From the NCBI GenBank assembly GCA_902594605.1, contig CACJMR010000001.1, forward strand, positions 1 to 64,000: a stretch of DNA of 64,000 nucleotides, given 5' to 3'. Each line of letters opens with the position of its first letter. The first letter of the stretch is position 1. Source of the DNA: an uncultured Pelagibacteraceae bacterium (GTDB lineage Bacteria; Pseudomonadota; Alphaproteobacteria; Pelagibacterales; Pelagibacteraceae). Below are positions 30,201 through 40,012 of this stretch, piece by piece. The notes under the pieces are model-generated. The model did no database searches. It was not told the origin of the DNA and saw only the letters and a program-made list of their open reading frames with translations. The position numbers and the translations under genes are program-made.

Positions 30201-30696
30201 ATCTATCTCTGAAAGTTTTTTTAATTTTACTATAAATCTCATCAATTTCAGTTAACTTTCCTTTATCAAATAATTTACCAAACAAACCAAAAACAGTTCC
30301 TGAAAATACAGCAAATCCCTCAGAATTATTTAATAATAATTCAAAATCTATATGGGGATCTGATAATTCGTCGTTATTTAAATACGAAAAAGATGAAAGT
30401 TCTATTATATTTTTATATCCAACTTCATTGAGGGCAAACAAAGGGAGCAAACCTGTTGTGTCTCCGATTTTAAAGTTAATTTGAGTTCCGATTATTGGTT
30501 GAGTTCCAGACTTTGAAATCTTTTCAGCAAATTCAAGCGCACCACATAAATTTGAAGTGTCACACAAACCAAGCGATTTTATTTTATTTTTCTTCGAATA
30601 TTCTTGTAAATCATCAATTCTAGCTGCTCCTTCACAAATAGAATATTGAGTATGAATTTTAAGATGATTGAAATTTTGTGAGACAGACTCAGACAT
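27280..30696 (-). CDS. dnaE: DNA polymerase III subunit alpha
   Basis: HLKIHTQYSICEGAARIDDL, PVGPGRGSGAGSLVAW, PDFDIDFCEDKRDQVFEY, YGVIIYQEQVMQIAQ, FNKSHAAAYAIISYQTAFLK. Confidence 0.98.
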   Translation of the reverse strand: MSESVSQNFNHLKIHTQYSICEGAARIDDLQEYSKKNKIKSLGLCDTSNLCGALEFAEKISKSGTQPIIGTQINFKIGDTTGLLPLFALNEVGYKNIIELSSFSYLNNDELSDPHIDFELLLNNSEGFAVFSGTVFGLFGKLFDKGKLTEIDEIYSKIKKTFRDRFYIEIQRHNDTNEIEFEKFNLKKSLDLEIPIIATNEVFYLDKEMYEAHDALICIGNKTYVNEKNRLRLTDQHYLKTNSEMSELFVDLPEALENNYNFPLRCSYRPLFSNPILPNISSDKDGNADEILKKDSMEGLKVKFNKIFNLSDKDLENNNSYKEYKDRLNHELSIIIEMKYSSYFLIVADYIKWAKNNDIPVGPGRGSGAGSLVAWCLSITDVDPIKFNLIFERFLNPDRISMPDFDIDFCEDKRDQVFEYLTTKYKDSVAHIITFGKLKARMVIRDVGRVLGLAYGFVDSISKMIPFDPSRPQNLTQCIAGEPRLQKLINDDPRVKKLTDLSLKLEGLNRNVATHAAGVVIADKKLTEVVPLYKDVSADLLLPSTQFDMYSAENAGLVKFDFLGLKTLTVINNTQKLVRKKIKNFNIEKISYEDQKVFDLMSTGKTVGLFQIESAGMREALIQMKPNHIEDIIALVALYRPGPMSNIPTYNDCKHGKQKPDYLHPLLEDILKPTYGVIIYQEQVMQIAQKLSGFTAGQADLLRRAMGKKKRAELEKQKQGFIAGAVKNGIAKDVAAGIFLKIEPFAEYGFNKSHAAAYAIISYQTAFLKTYYPNEFIAASMTMDISNQNKLSEFYEELKRLKVEVIRPDINECFADFRTIDNKFYYALGGIKAVGYEAISNIVEERILNGKFESVHDFINRVNPKDINKLQLEGLVKAGAFDNLNSNRQALHDSIPGMIAKSKNIFENKSTNQIDLFSEDENSQDDILIKTEDWKFEERLSKEFEAVGFFISDHPLNQFKEIFSDYKITNYSSFISKEDLKDSNIAATLLKVQERKTAKGNSYAVLKLTDLSSVFELFIFSDILELNREILKEGNSLILTLFKNVSNDVNRLTRINVQKIASLKNLLNSPINEVSFKLNSEEQIKKISTILKDEGKTVVNIDLVEGDDILQFRLKNPRKLDRKSLNLLRNQEIQAIIN

Positions 30697-31366
30697 TAGA
30701 CGATTTTATACTACCATCTTTCATCTCCAATAGGCAATCTGCCTTATTAGCAAAGAATCTATTATGAGTTGCAAATATAATAAGTCTATCCGACCTTTTT
30801 TGTTTATATAAAAGTTCAAAAACATCTTTTGCAGTTTCCATATCCAAACTTCCAGTTGGCTCATCCGCTAAGATTATTTCAGGATTATTTACAATTGCTC
30901 TTGCTATAGCAACTCTTTGAGCCTCACCACCTGATAATTGAGACGGAAAGTGATTTGCCCTCTTAGAAAGACCAATTTTTTTGAGTAATTTTTCTGCATT
31001 AGATATTGCTAATTCTTTATTTTCATTAATTGCAAGTGAAGCCAAATAAATATTTTCTAAAGCAGTAAAATCTGGGAGAAGATTATTTTGTTGATAAACG
31101 ATACCAATTTTTTTTGATCTAAAAATATCATTTTTTTCAGATTCATTAAAATTTACAGGAATTTTATCAAAATGGATTGACCCAGATGATGGTCTATCGA
31201 TCAATGAAATTAAATTTAAGAGAGTTGATTTACCTGACCCAGATGGTCCCATTATAGAATAGCTTTTACCTTTATCAAATTTTTGAGAAAGATTTTTTAA
31301 TACTTTAACTGTTTTTTCAGTTTTAAAAGTTTTAAATATTTTTTTTAATTCAAGAAAATTATTCAT
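30689..31366 (-). CDS. lolD: Lipoprotein-releasing ABC transporter ATP-binding protein
   Basis: SIMGPSGSGKSTLLNLI, LSGGEAQRVAIARAIVNNPEIILADEPTGSLD. Confidence 0.94.
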   Translation of the reverse strand: MNNFLELKKIFKTFKTEKTVKVLKNLSQKFDKGKSYSIMGPSGSGKSTLLNLISLIDRPSSGSIHFDKIPVNFNESEKNDIFRSKKIGIVYQQNNLLPDFTALENIYLASLAINENKELAISNAEKLLKKIGLSKRANHFPSQLSGGEAQRVAIARAIVNNPEIILADEPTGSLDMETAKDVFELLYKQKRSDRLIIFATHNRFFANKADCLLEMKDGSIKSSNV

Positions 31367-32591
31367 ATTTTAAAGATTTAATTGGATCCAGTTTGGCTGC
31401 TTTAAAGGCAGGAAAAATTGAAACTATTATTGTTATAATTATTGAACAAATTGATATTAAAAAAATTGATATTGGATCTATTTCTGAAGGCATCTTGCTT
31501 AAAAAATAAATCTCCTCTGGAAATAAACTTATATTAAATGTTGAGCTAAGAAATTCTCTTAAATTCTCTATGTAAAGAGAAAACGTTACACCTAAAAAAA
31601 TTCCGAAAATAGTAGCTGATGTTCCTATTATTACACCTACTAAAAAAAAAATTTTTACAATTGAATTATTTAACACACCGATTGACTTTAAAATTGCGAT
31701 ATCTCTTGTTTTGTTTTTAACTAAAATTGTTAAACCGGAAATTATATTAAAGGCTGCAACAATAATTATTAAAGATAAGATAATAAACATTACATTTCTT
31801 TCTACTTTTAAAGCAGAAAATAATGAACTATTCATATCAGCCCAACTAACAACAAATTCTTCATCAAAAATTTCTTGGACAATAAATTTTTGCTGCTCAA
31901 TATTATTTGGGTTTTTTAAATAAATTTCTAAATTTCTATCCTCTGACTTATAGTCAAAAAAATCCTCAAGAGTACTTAAGTTAATAAATGCTACATTGTT
32001 ATCAAACTCAGCCAAACCACTATTGTAAATTGATGCTACCAAAAAAGTTTTTTGTTTTGGCATACTACCAATAATTGTTTCTACACCTGATGGTGAAAGT
32101 AAAGTTAATTCATCACCTATTTTTAGATCTAAAGAAAAACTTAATTCATTGCCTATAGAAATATAGTTTCTATTTAATTTACCTTTGTTCCCTTTAAATT
32201 TTTCATTTTTGACAACTTGTAAACTTGGAAAGTCATTTGTTTTATATCCACGTAATACTACACCTTTTGATGCATTGTTTTTAAGTATAATAGCTTCACC
32301 AGAATTACTTAAAATAATATTTTCTGAAATTACTTTTAAATTTTTTTTATTTATTTTTTTTTCATCAATTGGATTTCCATAAGTTTTAACAGTTATGTGT
32401 GAATTAAAGCCTACTATTTTATTAATCAGCTCAGTCCTAAATCCATTCATAACTGACATCACAATAATAAGAACTGCAACTCCAAGGCTTATTCCTATAA
32501 AAGAAAAAATAGATATAACATTCAAAAAGCCATCTTTTTTTCTGGCTTTTAAAAATCTAAAAGTAATTTCTTTTTCTAAAGTAGAAATCAA
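31359..32591 (-). CDS. lolC: Lipoprotein-releasing ABC transporter permease (LolC/E family)
   Basis: EITFRFLKARKKDGFLNVISIFSFIGISLGVAVLIIVMSVMNGFR; FtsX-like C-terminal TM domain. Confidence 0.93.
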   Translation of the reverse strand: MISTLEKEITFRFLKARKKDGFLNVISIFSFIGISLGVAVLIIVMSVMNGFRTELINKIVGFNSHITVKTYGNPIDEKKINKKNLKVISENIILSNSGEAIILKNNASKGVVLRGYKTNDFPSLQVVKNEKFKGNKGKLNRNYISIGNELSFSLDLKIGDELTLLSPSGVETIIGSMPKQKTFLVASIYNSGLAEFDNNVAFINLSTLEDFFDYKSEDRNLEIYLKNPNNIEQQKFIVQEIFDEEFVVSWADMNSSLFSALKVERNVMFIILSLIIIVAAFNIISGLTILVKNKTRDIAILKSIGVLNNSIVKIFFLVGVIIGTSATIFGIFLGVTFSLYIENLREFLSSTFNISLFPEEIYFLSKMPSEIDPISIFLISICSIIITIIVSIFPAFKAAKLDPIKSLKYE

Positions 32592-33922
32592 ATTGAATTT
32601 TTTTGTTTAGTTATAATTTCTATAATTTTACTTAGTGATAAATTTTGAGTTTCACCACCAGTTTCCTTGAACTCTAATAAATCACCCTCACTTTTCTTAC
32701 CAATAATAATTTGATATGGGGCACCAATTAAATTCATTTTTTTAATTTTTGATGAGAAATTCTCATCTGTATCATCAATGATTGAATCTATATTATTTTT
32801 GAGTAATTCTATATTGATATTATTTGCTTTATCTAAAGCTGTGGTGTCATTTTTATTTATCATAGGTATTAAAGCAATATCATAAGGAGCAACAGACAAT
32901 GGCCATTTCATGATTTCATTTTTATCATCATATTTTGCCTCAATTATTGCCCCTACTAACCTTGATACACCAATTCCATAAGAACCCATTTTAACAAAAT
33001 CTTTTTTTCCTCCTGGTAAATCAACAGATGCTCCCATTGGTTTTGAATACTTGTCACCAAAATAAAATATATGACCTACTTCAATACCTTTTGTGATCAA
33101 TTGATTTTCCTTAGAAACAATTTTTTCAAACTCTTCTTTATTAAACTTTTCATCAGTTACAGCATAAAACTGTTCATATTTTTTTCTCATACTTTCCAAT
33201 GATACTTTTTCTATTTCAGTATCATCACTATCAAGATCGAATATTCTTTTATCTGTGAAAATTTTACTTTCTCCGGTATCAGCAAGAATAATAAATTCAT
33301 GAGATAAGTTTCCACCTATAGGTCCTGTATCAGCAGCCATGGGTATTGCTGTCAAAGATAATCTTTTAAATGTTCTTAAATAAGAAAGAAAGAATTTATT
33401 ATAAGAATAAAAAGCTTCTTCATCTGATACATCAAATGAATAGGCATCTTTCATATAAAATTCTCTACCACGCATAATTCCAAATCTAGGTCTAATTTCA
33501 TCTCTGAACTTCCATTGAATATGATACATAAGTTGGGGGAGTGATTTATAAGATTTTATTGAAGATCTAAAAATTTCAGTAACTTGCTCTTCATTGGTTG
33601 GTCCATATAACATTTCTCTATTTTGACGGTCGGTTATTCTTAACATCTCTTCACCATAATCGTCATAACGACCACTTTCTTTCCAAATTTCGCTGGATTG
33701 AATTGTTGGCATTAATATTTCTTGAGCTCCAATTTTGTTTTGTTCTTGTCTGACAATGTCTTCTATTTTTTTCATTACCTTAAAACCTAAAGGTAACCAT
33801 GAATAAATTCCTGCTGAGGCTTGCTTAATCATACCTACTCTCAACATCAGTTGATGAGATTTAATTTTTGCTTCTGAGGGATTATTTTTTAATATTGGTA
33901 TAAATGAATTTGATAAAAGCAT
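32588..33922 (-). CDS. proS: Prolyl-tRNA synthetase
   Basis: QLMLRVGMIKQASAGIYSWLPLGFKVMKKIE; GPTNEEQVTEIFR; RPRFGIMRGREFYMKDAYSFD. Confidence 0.96.
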   Translation of the reverse strand: MLLSNSFIPILKNNPSEAKIKSHQLMLRVGMIKQASAGIYSWLPLGFKVMKKIEDIVRQEQNKIGAQEILMPTIQSSEIWKESGRYDDYGEEMLRITDRQNREMLYGPTNEEQVTEIFRSSIKSYKSLPQLMYHIQWKFRDEIRPRFGIMRGREFYMKDAYSFDVSDEEAFYSYNKFFLSYLRTFKRLSLTAIPMAADTGPIGGNLSHEFIILADTGESKIFTDKRIFDLDSDDTEIEKVSLESMRKKYEQFYAVTDEKFNKEEFEKIVSKENQLITKGIEVGHIFYFGDKYSKPMGASVDLPGGKKDFVKMGSYGIGVSRLVGAIIEAKYDDKNEIMKWPLSVAPYDIALIPMINKNDTTALDKANNINIELLKNNIDSIIDDTDENFSSKIKKMNLIGAPYQIIIGKKSEGDLLEFKETGGETQNLSLSKIIEIITKQKNSI

Positions 33923-33923
33923 C

Positions 33924-34169
33924 TTAATTAATCATATTTCTTAAATTTAAATATTCAAATTTAATTAATAAGTAAATTATTGTGAAAATGACAGTAGTAA
34001 TTCCAGTGCAATAAAGGAATTTTTTCAGCATTTTTGGATTTTCAGGTGAGCCAGGATCCTCACCATCAATTTTTACAGTCTTTGTTCGATTCACATCAAT
34101 AGGTAGGATAGCAAAAAAAACTATCCACCATATAATTATATAGATAATAGCTAAGCCTGTTGCGCTCAT
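33924..34169 (-). CDS. DUF1467 family membrane protein
   Basis: Two TM segments; IIIWWIVFFAILPIDVNR...GEDPGSPENPKMLKKFLYCTGITTVIF; between rnj and proS as in other alphaproteobacteria. Confidence 0.85.
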   Translation of the reverse strand: MSATGLAIIYIIIWWIVFFAILPIDVNRTKTVKIDGEDPGSPENPKMLKKFLYCTGITTVIFTIIYLLIKFEYLNLRNMIN

Positions 34170-35827
34170 TAAATTCTTACTAAATTGATATTGGTAAAAG
34201 GTTTTTTCCCTGTTCTCTCTTTAGAAAATTTTCTACAGGCAATTTTTAACGCATCAATAAGATTGTGTTCTTGTTGTTTGTTTCCAATTTTAAAAGTTCT
34301 AGAAGTTTTCTCTATTTCCTCTTCTAATCCATAAACAAAATCATCTCGATCATCTACAGGTAAACCACGAAATGAAAGTATAGGGTTATTATGTATATTT
34401 CCTTTGGGTGTAATCATTATTGTTACCTCAAGATATCCATTAGCACTTAAATTTTTCCTATCTTTTATTGATTGTGAATCTGGATCAACACTTACACTGC
34501 CATCTAAATAAAGTCTGCCGCTCGGAGCCTTGTCATGTACTTCAGGCATTTCGCCTGGATATAACTTAACAATATCACCATTTTCAACTTGAACTGGATG
34601 TGGCACTTGCATTTCTTTTGCAAAATTAATGTGCTCTATCATATGTCTATGTTCACCGTGTACAGGTATTACACATCTAGGTTTTACCCATTGATACATC
34701 TCTTTAAGATCTTCTCTATTTGGATGTCCAGAAACATGAACGAATTCTGTTTCTTCAGATATTACTTCTATTCCATCCTTAACAAGTTGATTGTGAAGTT
34801 TATAAAGTTTTTTTTCATTACCAGGAATAATTTTTGAAGAAAAAATTACTGCATCACCCTTTTCAATAAAAACATCTGGATGAGCATAACTAGAAATTCT
34901 CATCATTGCACCCATGGGTTCGCCTTGACTTCCAGTACATAAATATACAATTTTTTCTCTTGAGAAATTTTTAGCTTCCCTAGGATCAATTGGTTCAATT
35001 GTGTTTTTTAAATATCCACATTGACGTGCAGCTTTATAAATCCGATGCATTGATCTTCCAACTAAAGAGATTTGTCTTCCTGTTTGTTCTGCACAATAAA
35101 AAGCTGTCTCCATTCTAGCTACGTTTGAAGCAAAAGATGTTATGATAACTCTTTTTTTTAATCGAGACATAACGTTTAACATATTTTTTCTTACATCTAA
35201 TTCTGAACCTGATCTACCAGCGCTAAAAACATTTGTTGAATCACAAATCATTGCTAGAACGCCCTCTTCACCAATTTCCTTTAATCTTTTTTCGTTTATA
35301 TTGTCGCCAATTAAAGGATTTGGATCTACCTTCCAATCTCCAGTATGCAAAATAACTCCTGCAGGAGTTTTTATTCTAAGTCCGTTTGGTTCTAATATAG
35401 AATGCGTTAAGGTAATGTATTCAATTTCAAATGGATCTAGAGAAACCTTTCCATTTAACTGAACAATCTGTAAATCATTAGTTATATTGATTTGTTTTTC
35501 CCTAAATTTTTCTTGAATTAATACAGCTGTAAAAGGAGTTGCAAAGATTTTACATTGTAATTTTGGCCATAGATGAGCAATTGCACCAATGTGATCCTCG
35601 TGAGCGTGTGTTAAAACTATTCCTAATAAATTATCTTTTCTTTCTACTATAAATCCAGGATCTGGATAAATTAAGTCAACACCTGGAATAGTATCATCTG
35701 CAAATGTTACCCCTATGTCGACCATAATCCATTTATGATCACTAGGCTTTCCATAGCCGAACAAATTCATATTCATGCCTATTTCGCCTGATCCACCTAA
35801 GGGACAAAATAATAGTTCATCTTTCAT
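34169..35827 (-). CDS. rnj: Ribonuclease J
   Basis: Metallo-beta-lactamase HAHEDHIGAI, GDWKVDPNP, CDSTNVFSAGRSGSE, CTGSQGEPMGAMMRI, HVSGHPNREDL. Confidence 0.95.
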   Translation of the reverse strand: MKDELLFCPLGGSGEIGMNMNLFGYGKPSDHKWIMVDIGVTFADDTIPGVDLIYPDPGFIVERKDNLLGIVLTHAHEDHIGAIAHLWPKLQCKIFATPFTAVLIQEKFREKQINITNDLQIVQLNGKVSLDPFEIEYITLTHSILEPNGLRIKTPAGVILHTGDWKVDPNPLIGDNINEKRLKEIGEEGVLAMICDSTNVFSAGRSGSELDVRKNMLNVMSRLKKRVIITSFASNVARMETAFYCAEQTGRQISLVGRSMHRIYKAARQCGYLKNTIEPIDPREAKNFSREKIVYLCTGSQGEPMGAMMRISSYAHPDVFIEKGDAVIFSSKIIPGNEKKLYKLHNQLVKDGIEVISEETEFVHVSGHPNREDLKEMYQWVKPRCVIPVHGEHRHMIEHINFAKEMQVPHPVQVENGDIVKLYPGEMPEVHDKAPSGRLYLDGSVSVDPDSQSIKDRKNLSANGYLEVTIMITPKGNIHNNPILSFRGLPVDDRDDFVYGLEEEIEKTSRTFKIGNKQQEHNLIDALKIACRKFSKERTGKKPFTNINLVRI

Positions 35828-35831
35828 ATTA

Positions 35832-36575
35832 TTAAATTAATTTTGAAATCTTTATTAAGCCTTTAATTGTAATATCTTGGTTGTGATTTGCTTTCGTTTT
35901 TATTGAGTTTTTAAATAAATTTGAAAATCCGCCAGTAATAATTACTTTAAAAGATTTTCCGGTCTCCTTCTTAATTAAATTAATAATATTGTCAATCAAA
36001 CCCGCATAACCCCAAAAAAAGCCCGATCTAACAGCTGAGATTGTATTGTTGCCAATGACTTTATTAATCTTTTTTAAATCTATTTTTGGAATCAGAGTTG
36101 CTTTGTCAGATAAGGTATTAAGAGATAATCTCAGACCTGGGGCAATAATTCCTCCATAATAAGTATTTTTAATTAGTACATCAAAAGTTGTTGCTGTACC
36201 AAAGTCTAAAATTATAAAATTGTTTTTATTGTCCATTAAACTTATAGCATTAGTAATTCTATCTGAGCCTACCTGTTTATAATTTACTTTAATTTTTATG
36301 AGTGATTTTAAGTTTAATTTTTTAACCTCATAGCAATTTAATTTAACTTTTTTCGATAAAAATTTATTAATTATAGAAAATGTTTTTGGAACAACACTAC
36401 AAAATAATATTTTTTCAATTTTATTTAATTGAATTTTATTTTTTTTAAATAAACTGTTAAGCTGCTTATTGGTTATAGATTTTGATAAAAAAGTAATTTT
36501 TTTTAAAATTTTATTTTTTTTTGAAACAATACATAATTTTGTTTCTGTATTACCAATATCACCGAGAATATACAT
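35832..36575 (-). CDS. coaX: Type III pantothenate kinase
   Basis: GDIGNTETKLCI, VGSDRITNAISLMDN, ILDFGTATTFDVL, GGIIAPGLRLSLNTL. Confidence 0.93.
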   Translation of the reverse strand: MYILGDIGNTETKLCIVSKKNKILKKITFLSKSITNKQLNSLFKKNKIQLNKIEKILFCSVVPKTFSIINKFLSKKVKLNCYEVKKLNLKSLIKIKVNYKQVGSDRITNAISLMDNKNNFIILDFGTATTFDVLIKNTYYGGIIAPGLRLSLNTLSDKATLIPKIDLKKINKVIGNNTISAVRSGFFWGYAGLIDNIINLIKKETGKSFKVIITGGFSNLFKNSIKTKANHNQDITIKGLIKISKLI

Positions 36576-36577
36576 TA

Positions 36578-37111
36578 TTAAATTTTATACAGTTTAGATA
36601 AATTTTTTTCAAAAAGTTGTTTTAATTTATTTTCTACAATTAATTTACTAATACTTTTTTTAGTTACCTCTTGCAAGTTTGTAGCAGGATAATTCCTAAT
36701 AATTGGACTTTTTTTAATATTAATACCTATACCAGTAATTAAAAATTTTTTATCTCTTACAAATATGACTTCTTGTAAAATGCCACTAATTTTTTTTTTT
36801 TCAATTAATAAGTCGTTCGGTTTTTTAAATAAAATTTTTTTACTTGTAAATGATGAGAGTAATTTTTTGACTAAAAGACAATTGATTTTTGTTATAGCAT
36901 TAATCGATAGTTTCGTTTTATTTAATTCATTGAAAAAAGAGATAAATAAATTTCCTTTCGATGATATCCATTTTCTTCCATACTGTCCTCTACCATTTAA
37001 TTGTGTTTCAGCAACAACCATACCTAAGTTGTATTTAGTTTCTTTAATAATTCTTATTGCAGTATTATTTGTGCTTTTAACTTTTTTAAATTTAAATTTT
37101 TTAAATTTCAT
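36578..37111 (-). CDS. birA: Biotin--[acetyl-CoA-carboxylase] ligase, short form
   Basis: KVKSTNNTAIRII, AETQLNGRGQYGRKWISSKGNLFISF, KPNDLLIEKKKISGILQE; lacks HTH and C-terminal domain. Confidence 0.9.
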   Translation of the reverse strand: MKFKKFKFKKVKSTNNTAIRIIKETKYNLGMVVAETQLNGRGQYGRKWISSKGNLFISFFNELNKTKLSINAITKINCLLVKKLLSSFTSKKILFKKPNDLLIEKKKISGILQEVIFVRDKKFLITGIGINIKKSPIIRNYPATNLQEVTKKSISKLIVENKLKQLFEKNLSKLYKI

Positions 37112-38529
37112 TAAATAATATTAATTCTTGAAACAACTTCTACTAACTGACTTGGGAATATGAAGTATAAAAGAATTAATATAGTTGAAACTGTCAGTGA
37201 AAATTTTAGCCATAAGCTATGGTCAGTGTCATATTTATCTTTTTCCTTATCAAAATACATAATTTTTATAATTCTTAGATAATAAAAAGCTGCAACCACA
37301 GTTGATAACAACCCTACTATAGCTAAGAAATACATTGATTGTTCCAATACTGCTTTAAAAACGTAAAATTTTGCGAAGAAACCTGCTAAAGGTGGTATGC
37401 CTGCTAAAGAAAATAGTATTAACAACAAACACAAAGACAACAATGGATGATTTTTTGATAGTCCTGAGAGATCATCAATATTTTCATAATATTGATCTTT
37501 TCTTCTTAACATTAATAGACATGAAAAAAGAGCTAAATTCATAACAACATAAATAGAAATATAAATTATCGAACTTTGAATTCCCTCGTTTGATGCTGTG
37601 GCTAAACCAGCTAATGTATAACCAATGTGTCCTATAGAACTGTATGCAATTAGTCTTTTAATATTAGTTTGGCCTATAGCAGCAACTGCTCCAAAAATCA
37701 TAGAAGCTATAGATAAGAAAACTATTATCATTTGCCACTGATCAATTAAATTTAAAAAAGGAACATATAAAAATCTTATAAATACAGTCAAAGCGGCAAC
37801 CTTTGGCACTATTGTGAAAAACAAAGTTACAGTTGTTGGAGATCCTTCATAAACATCAGGTGCCCACATATGGAATGGAACTGCAGAAATTTTAAATGCT
37901 AAACCAACTAATATAAAGACAATCCCAAAAGTTAAAACATATTCCTCAGAATTTAGTTGATTTGATATTATATCAAAATTGGTGGAACCTGAAAAACCAT
38001 AAACTAAAGAACATCCATATAATAATAATCCTGATGATAATGCGCTTAAAACAAAATATTTCAAACCAGCTTCTGATGATTTTAATTGATCTCTGTTGTA
38101 TGTAGCCAAAACATATAGAGCTAATGACTGTAATTCTAAGCCCATATAAAAAACAATTAAATCATTTGAACTGATCATTACCATCATTCCAAGAATTGAA
38201 CTCAAAATAAGAACCGGGTATTCTATATTATATATTTTAAATGTTTTTAAATAAGTTGACGAAATAACTAAAACTAAAAAACCTCCAATTAGAGTTATAA
38301 TTTTCATCAGCGACGACATGCTGTCAATCACAACGCTTTCATTAAACAAAGTTTCTCTAGTAACAGAGAAAGTTTCATTGAATGTTATTATTGTTGTAAT
38401 TAAAATTGCAAACAAAGATAAATTAAAAGTAATTTTAGAACTGTCATTTTTGAACACACCTAAAATTAGTAAAAACATAATTGATAAAGAAATAAAAATT
38501 TCAGGCAATATTAAATTTAAATTTTCCAT
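37111..38529 (-). CDS. nuoN: NADH-quinone oxidoreductase subunit N
   Basis: Multi-TM proton-translocating subunit; YMGLELQSLALYVLATY, GLKYFVLSALSSGLLLYG, last gene of nuo cluster. Confidence 0.95.
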   Translation of the reverse strand: MENLNLILPEIFISLSIMFLLILGVFKNDSSKITFNLSLFAILITTIITFNETFSVTRETLFNESVVIDSMSSLMKIITLIGGFLVLVISSTYLKTFKIYNIEYPVLILSSILGMMVMISSNDLIVFYMGLELQSLALYVLATYNRDQLKSSEAGLKYFVLSALSSGLLLYGCSLVYGFSGSTNFDIISNQLNSEEYVLTFGIVFILVGLAFKISAVPFHMWAPDVYEGSPTTVTLFFTIVPKVAALTVFIRFLYVPFLNLIDQWQMIIVFLSIASMIFGAVAAIGQTNIKRLIAYSSIGHIGYTLAGLATASNEGIQSSIIYISIYVVMNLALFSCLLMLRRKDQYYENIDDLSGLSKNHPLLSLCLLLILFSLAGIPPLAGFFAKFYVFKAVLEQSMYFLAIVGLLSTVVAAFYYLRIIKIMYFDKEKDKYDTDHSLWLKFSLTVSTILILLYFIFPSQLVEVVSRINII

Positions 38530-38530
38530 A

Positions 38531-40012
38531 TTATTTACTAACTATATTTGTGTTATGCATATTAATTAAATCGGTAACAGAAACTTCAATAGTATTAATT
38601 AATGGATCAGGGTAAAAACCAAAAAATAAGATTGGTGCAGCTAAACAAGATAAAATAAAATATTCAGATCTATTTAAATCTAAAATTTTTTTAAGATCTT
38701 CATTAAGTAATTTTCCAAATACTACTCTTTTATAGAGCCACAACATGTATGCAGCTCCTAAAATTACTCCAATACTTGCTATAACAGCTACTAAAAAATT
38801 ATCCTTGAAAGCTCCCATTAATATTAAAAACTCACCAATAAAACCACTGGTTCCAGGTAAACCAAGTGATGCTAAGGCAAATAACATAAACAATATTGAA
38901 TATTTTGGAATTACAGAAACTAATCCACCATATGTACTTATCAATCTAGAATGCATTCTGTCATAAACTACGCCAACAGTTAAAAATAATGCTGCCGAAA
39001 CTAAGCCATGGCTTATCATTTGAATTATACTTCCTTCAATTCCCTGTTGTTGCAAAGTGAATATACCCAAAGTTACAAAGCCCATATGCGCAACTGAAGA
39101 ATAGGCAATTAACTTTTTCATATCTTCCTGCATTAAAGCTATTAGTGAAGTAAATATGATTGCTATAACACTCAAGGTGTAAATTAATGGTGTAAATACA
39201 TCTGATGCAACCGGGAAAAGACCTAAAGAAAATCTTATAAAACCATATCCAGCCATTTTTAACAAAATTGCGGCTAATAATACAGATCCGGCTGTAGGAG
39301 CCTCAACGTGTGCATCAGGTAACCATGTATGGACTGGCCACATAGGTGTTTTAACTGCAAATGAACTAAAAAATGCTAACCACAATAGATTTTGATATTT
39401 AACATCAATACCAATTTCATATAGTTGAACCACGTCAGTTGTCCCTGTAATCCAATATATTGAAATTATTGCAACTAACATTAAAACAGAACCTAACAAT
39501 GTATATAGAAAGAATTTGAATGCTGAATAAACTCTTCTTGCTCCTCCCCAAATACCAATAATTAAAAACATTGGAATTAATCCAGCTTCAAAAAATAAAT
39601 AAAAAACAACCAAATCAAGCGCAGAGAAAACACCAATCATAAAACTTTCCATAATTAGTATTGCAATTAAAAAATCTCTTAATTTATTTTTAACAGAGTT
39701 GTTTACAGATATAATACATAATGGTGTAATAAATGTTGTTAGTATAATAAACAAAATTGAAATACCATCTACGCCCACTTTGTAATTAATAAAACCTTTA
39801 ATCCATATTCTATCTTCTATAAATTGAAAACTAGAAGTAGATTGATCAAAAGCAATCCATAAGTAAATAGAAATTAAAAAATTTACTACTGTTGTGAATA
39901 AGGCTACATATTTAATCGTAGTATTATTTCCTTCTTTTTCTTTTATAAAAAATAAAAATAAAGCCCCTATTGTTGGCAATAATATTAGAGATGAAAGAAT
40001 AGGAAAATTCAT
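38531..40012 (-). CDS. nuoM: NADH-quinone oxidoreductase subunit M
   Basis: DLVVFYLFFEAGLIPMFLIIGIWGG, PMWPVHTWLPDAHVEAPTAGSVLLAAILLKMAGYG. Confidence 0.96.
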   Translation of the reverse strand: MNFPILSSLILLPTIGALFLFFIKEKEGNNTTIKYVALFTTVVNFLISIYLWIAFDQSTSSFQFIEDRIWIKGFINYKVGVDGISILFIILTTFITPLCIISVNNSVKNKLRDFLIAILIMESFMIGVFSALDLVVFYLFFEAGLIPMFLIIGIWGGARRVYSAFKFFLYTLLGSVLMLVAIISIYWITGTTDVVQLYEIGIDVKYQNLLWLAFFSSFAVKTPMWPVHTWLPDAHVEAPTAGSVLLAAILLKMAGYGFIRFSLGLFPVASDVFTPLIYTLSVIAIIFTSLIALMQEDMKKLIAYSSVAHMGFVTLGIFTLQQQGIEGSIIQMISHGLVSAALFLTVGVVYDRMHSRLISTYGGLVSVIPKYSILFMLFALASLGLPGTSGFIGEFLILMGAFKDNFLVAVIASIGVILGAAYMLWLYKRVVFGKLLNEDLKKILDLNRSEYFILSCLAAPILFFGFYPDPLINTIEVSVTDLINMHNTNIVSK

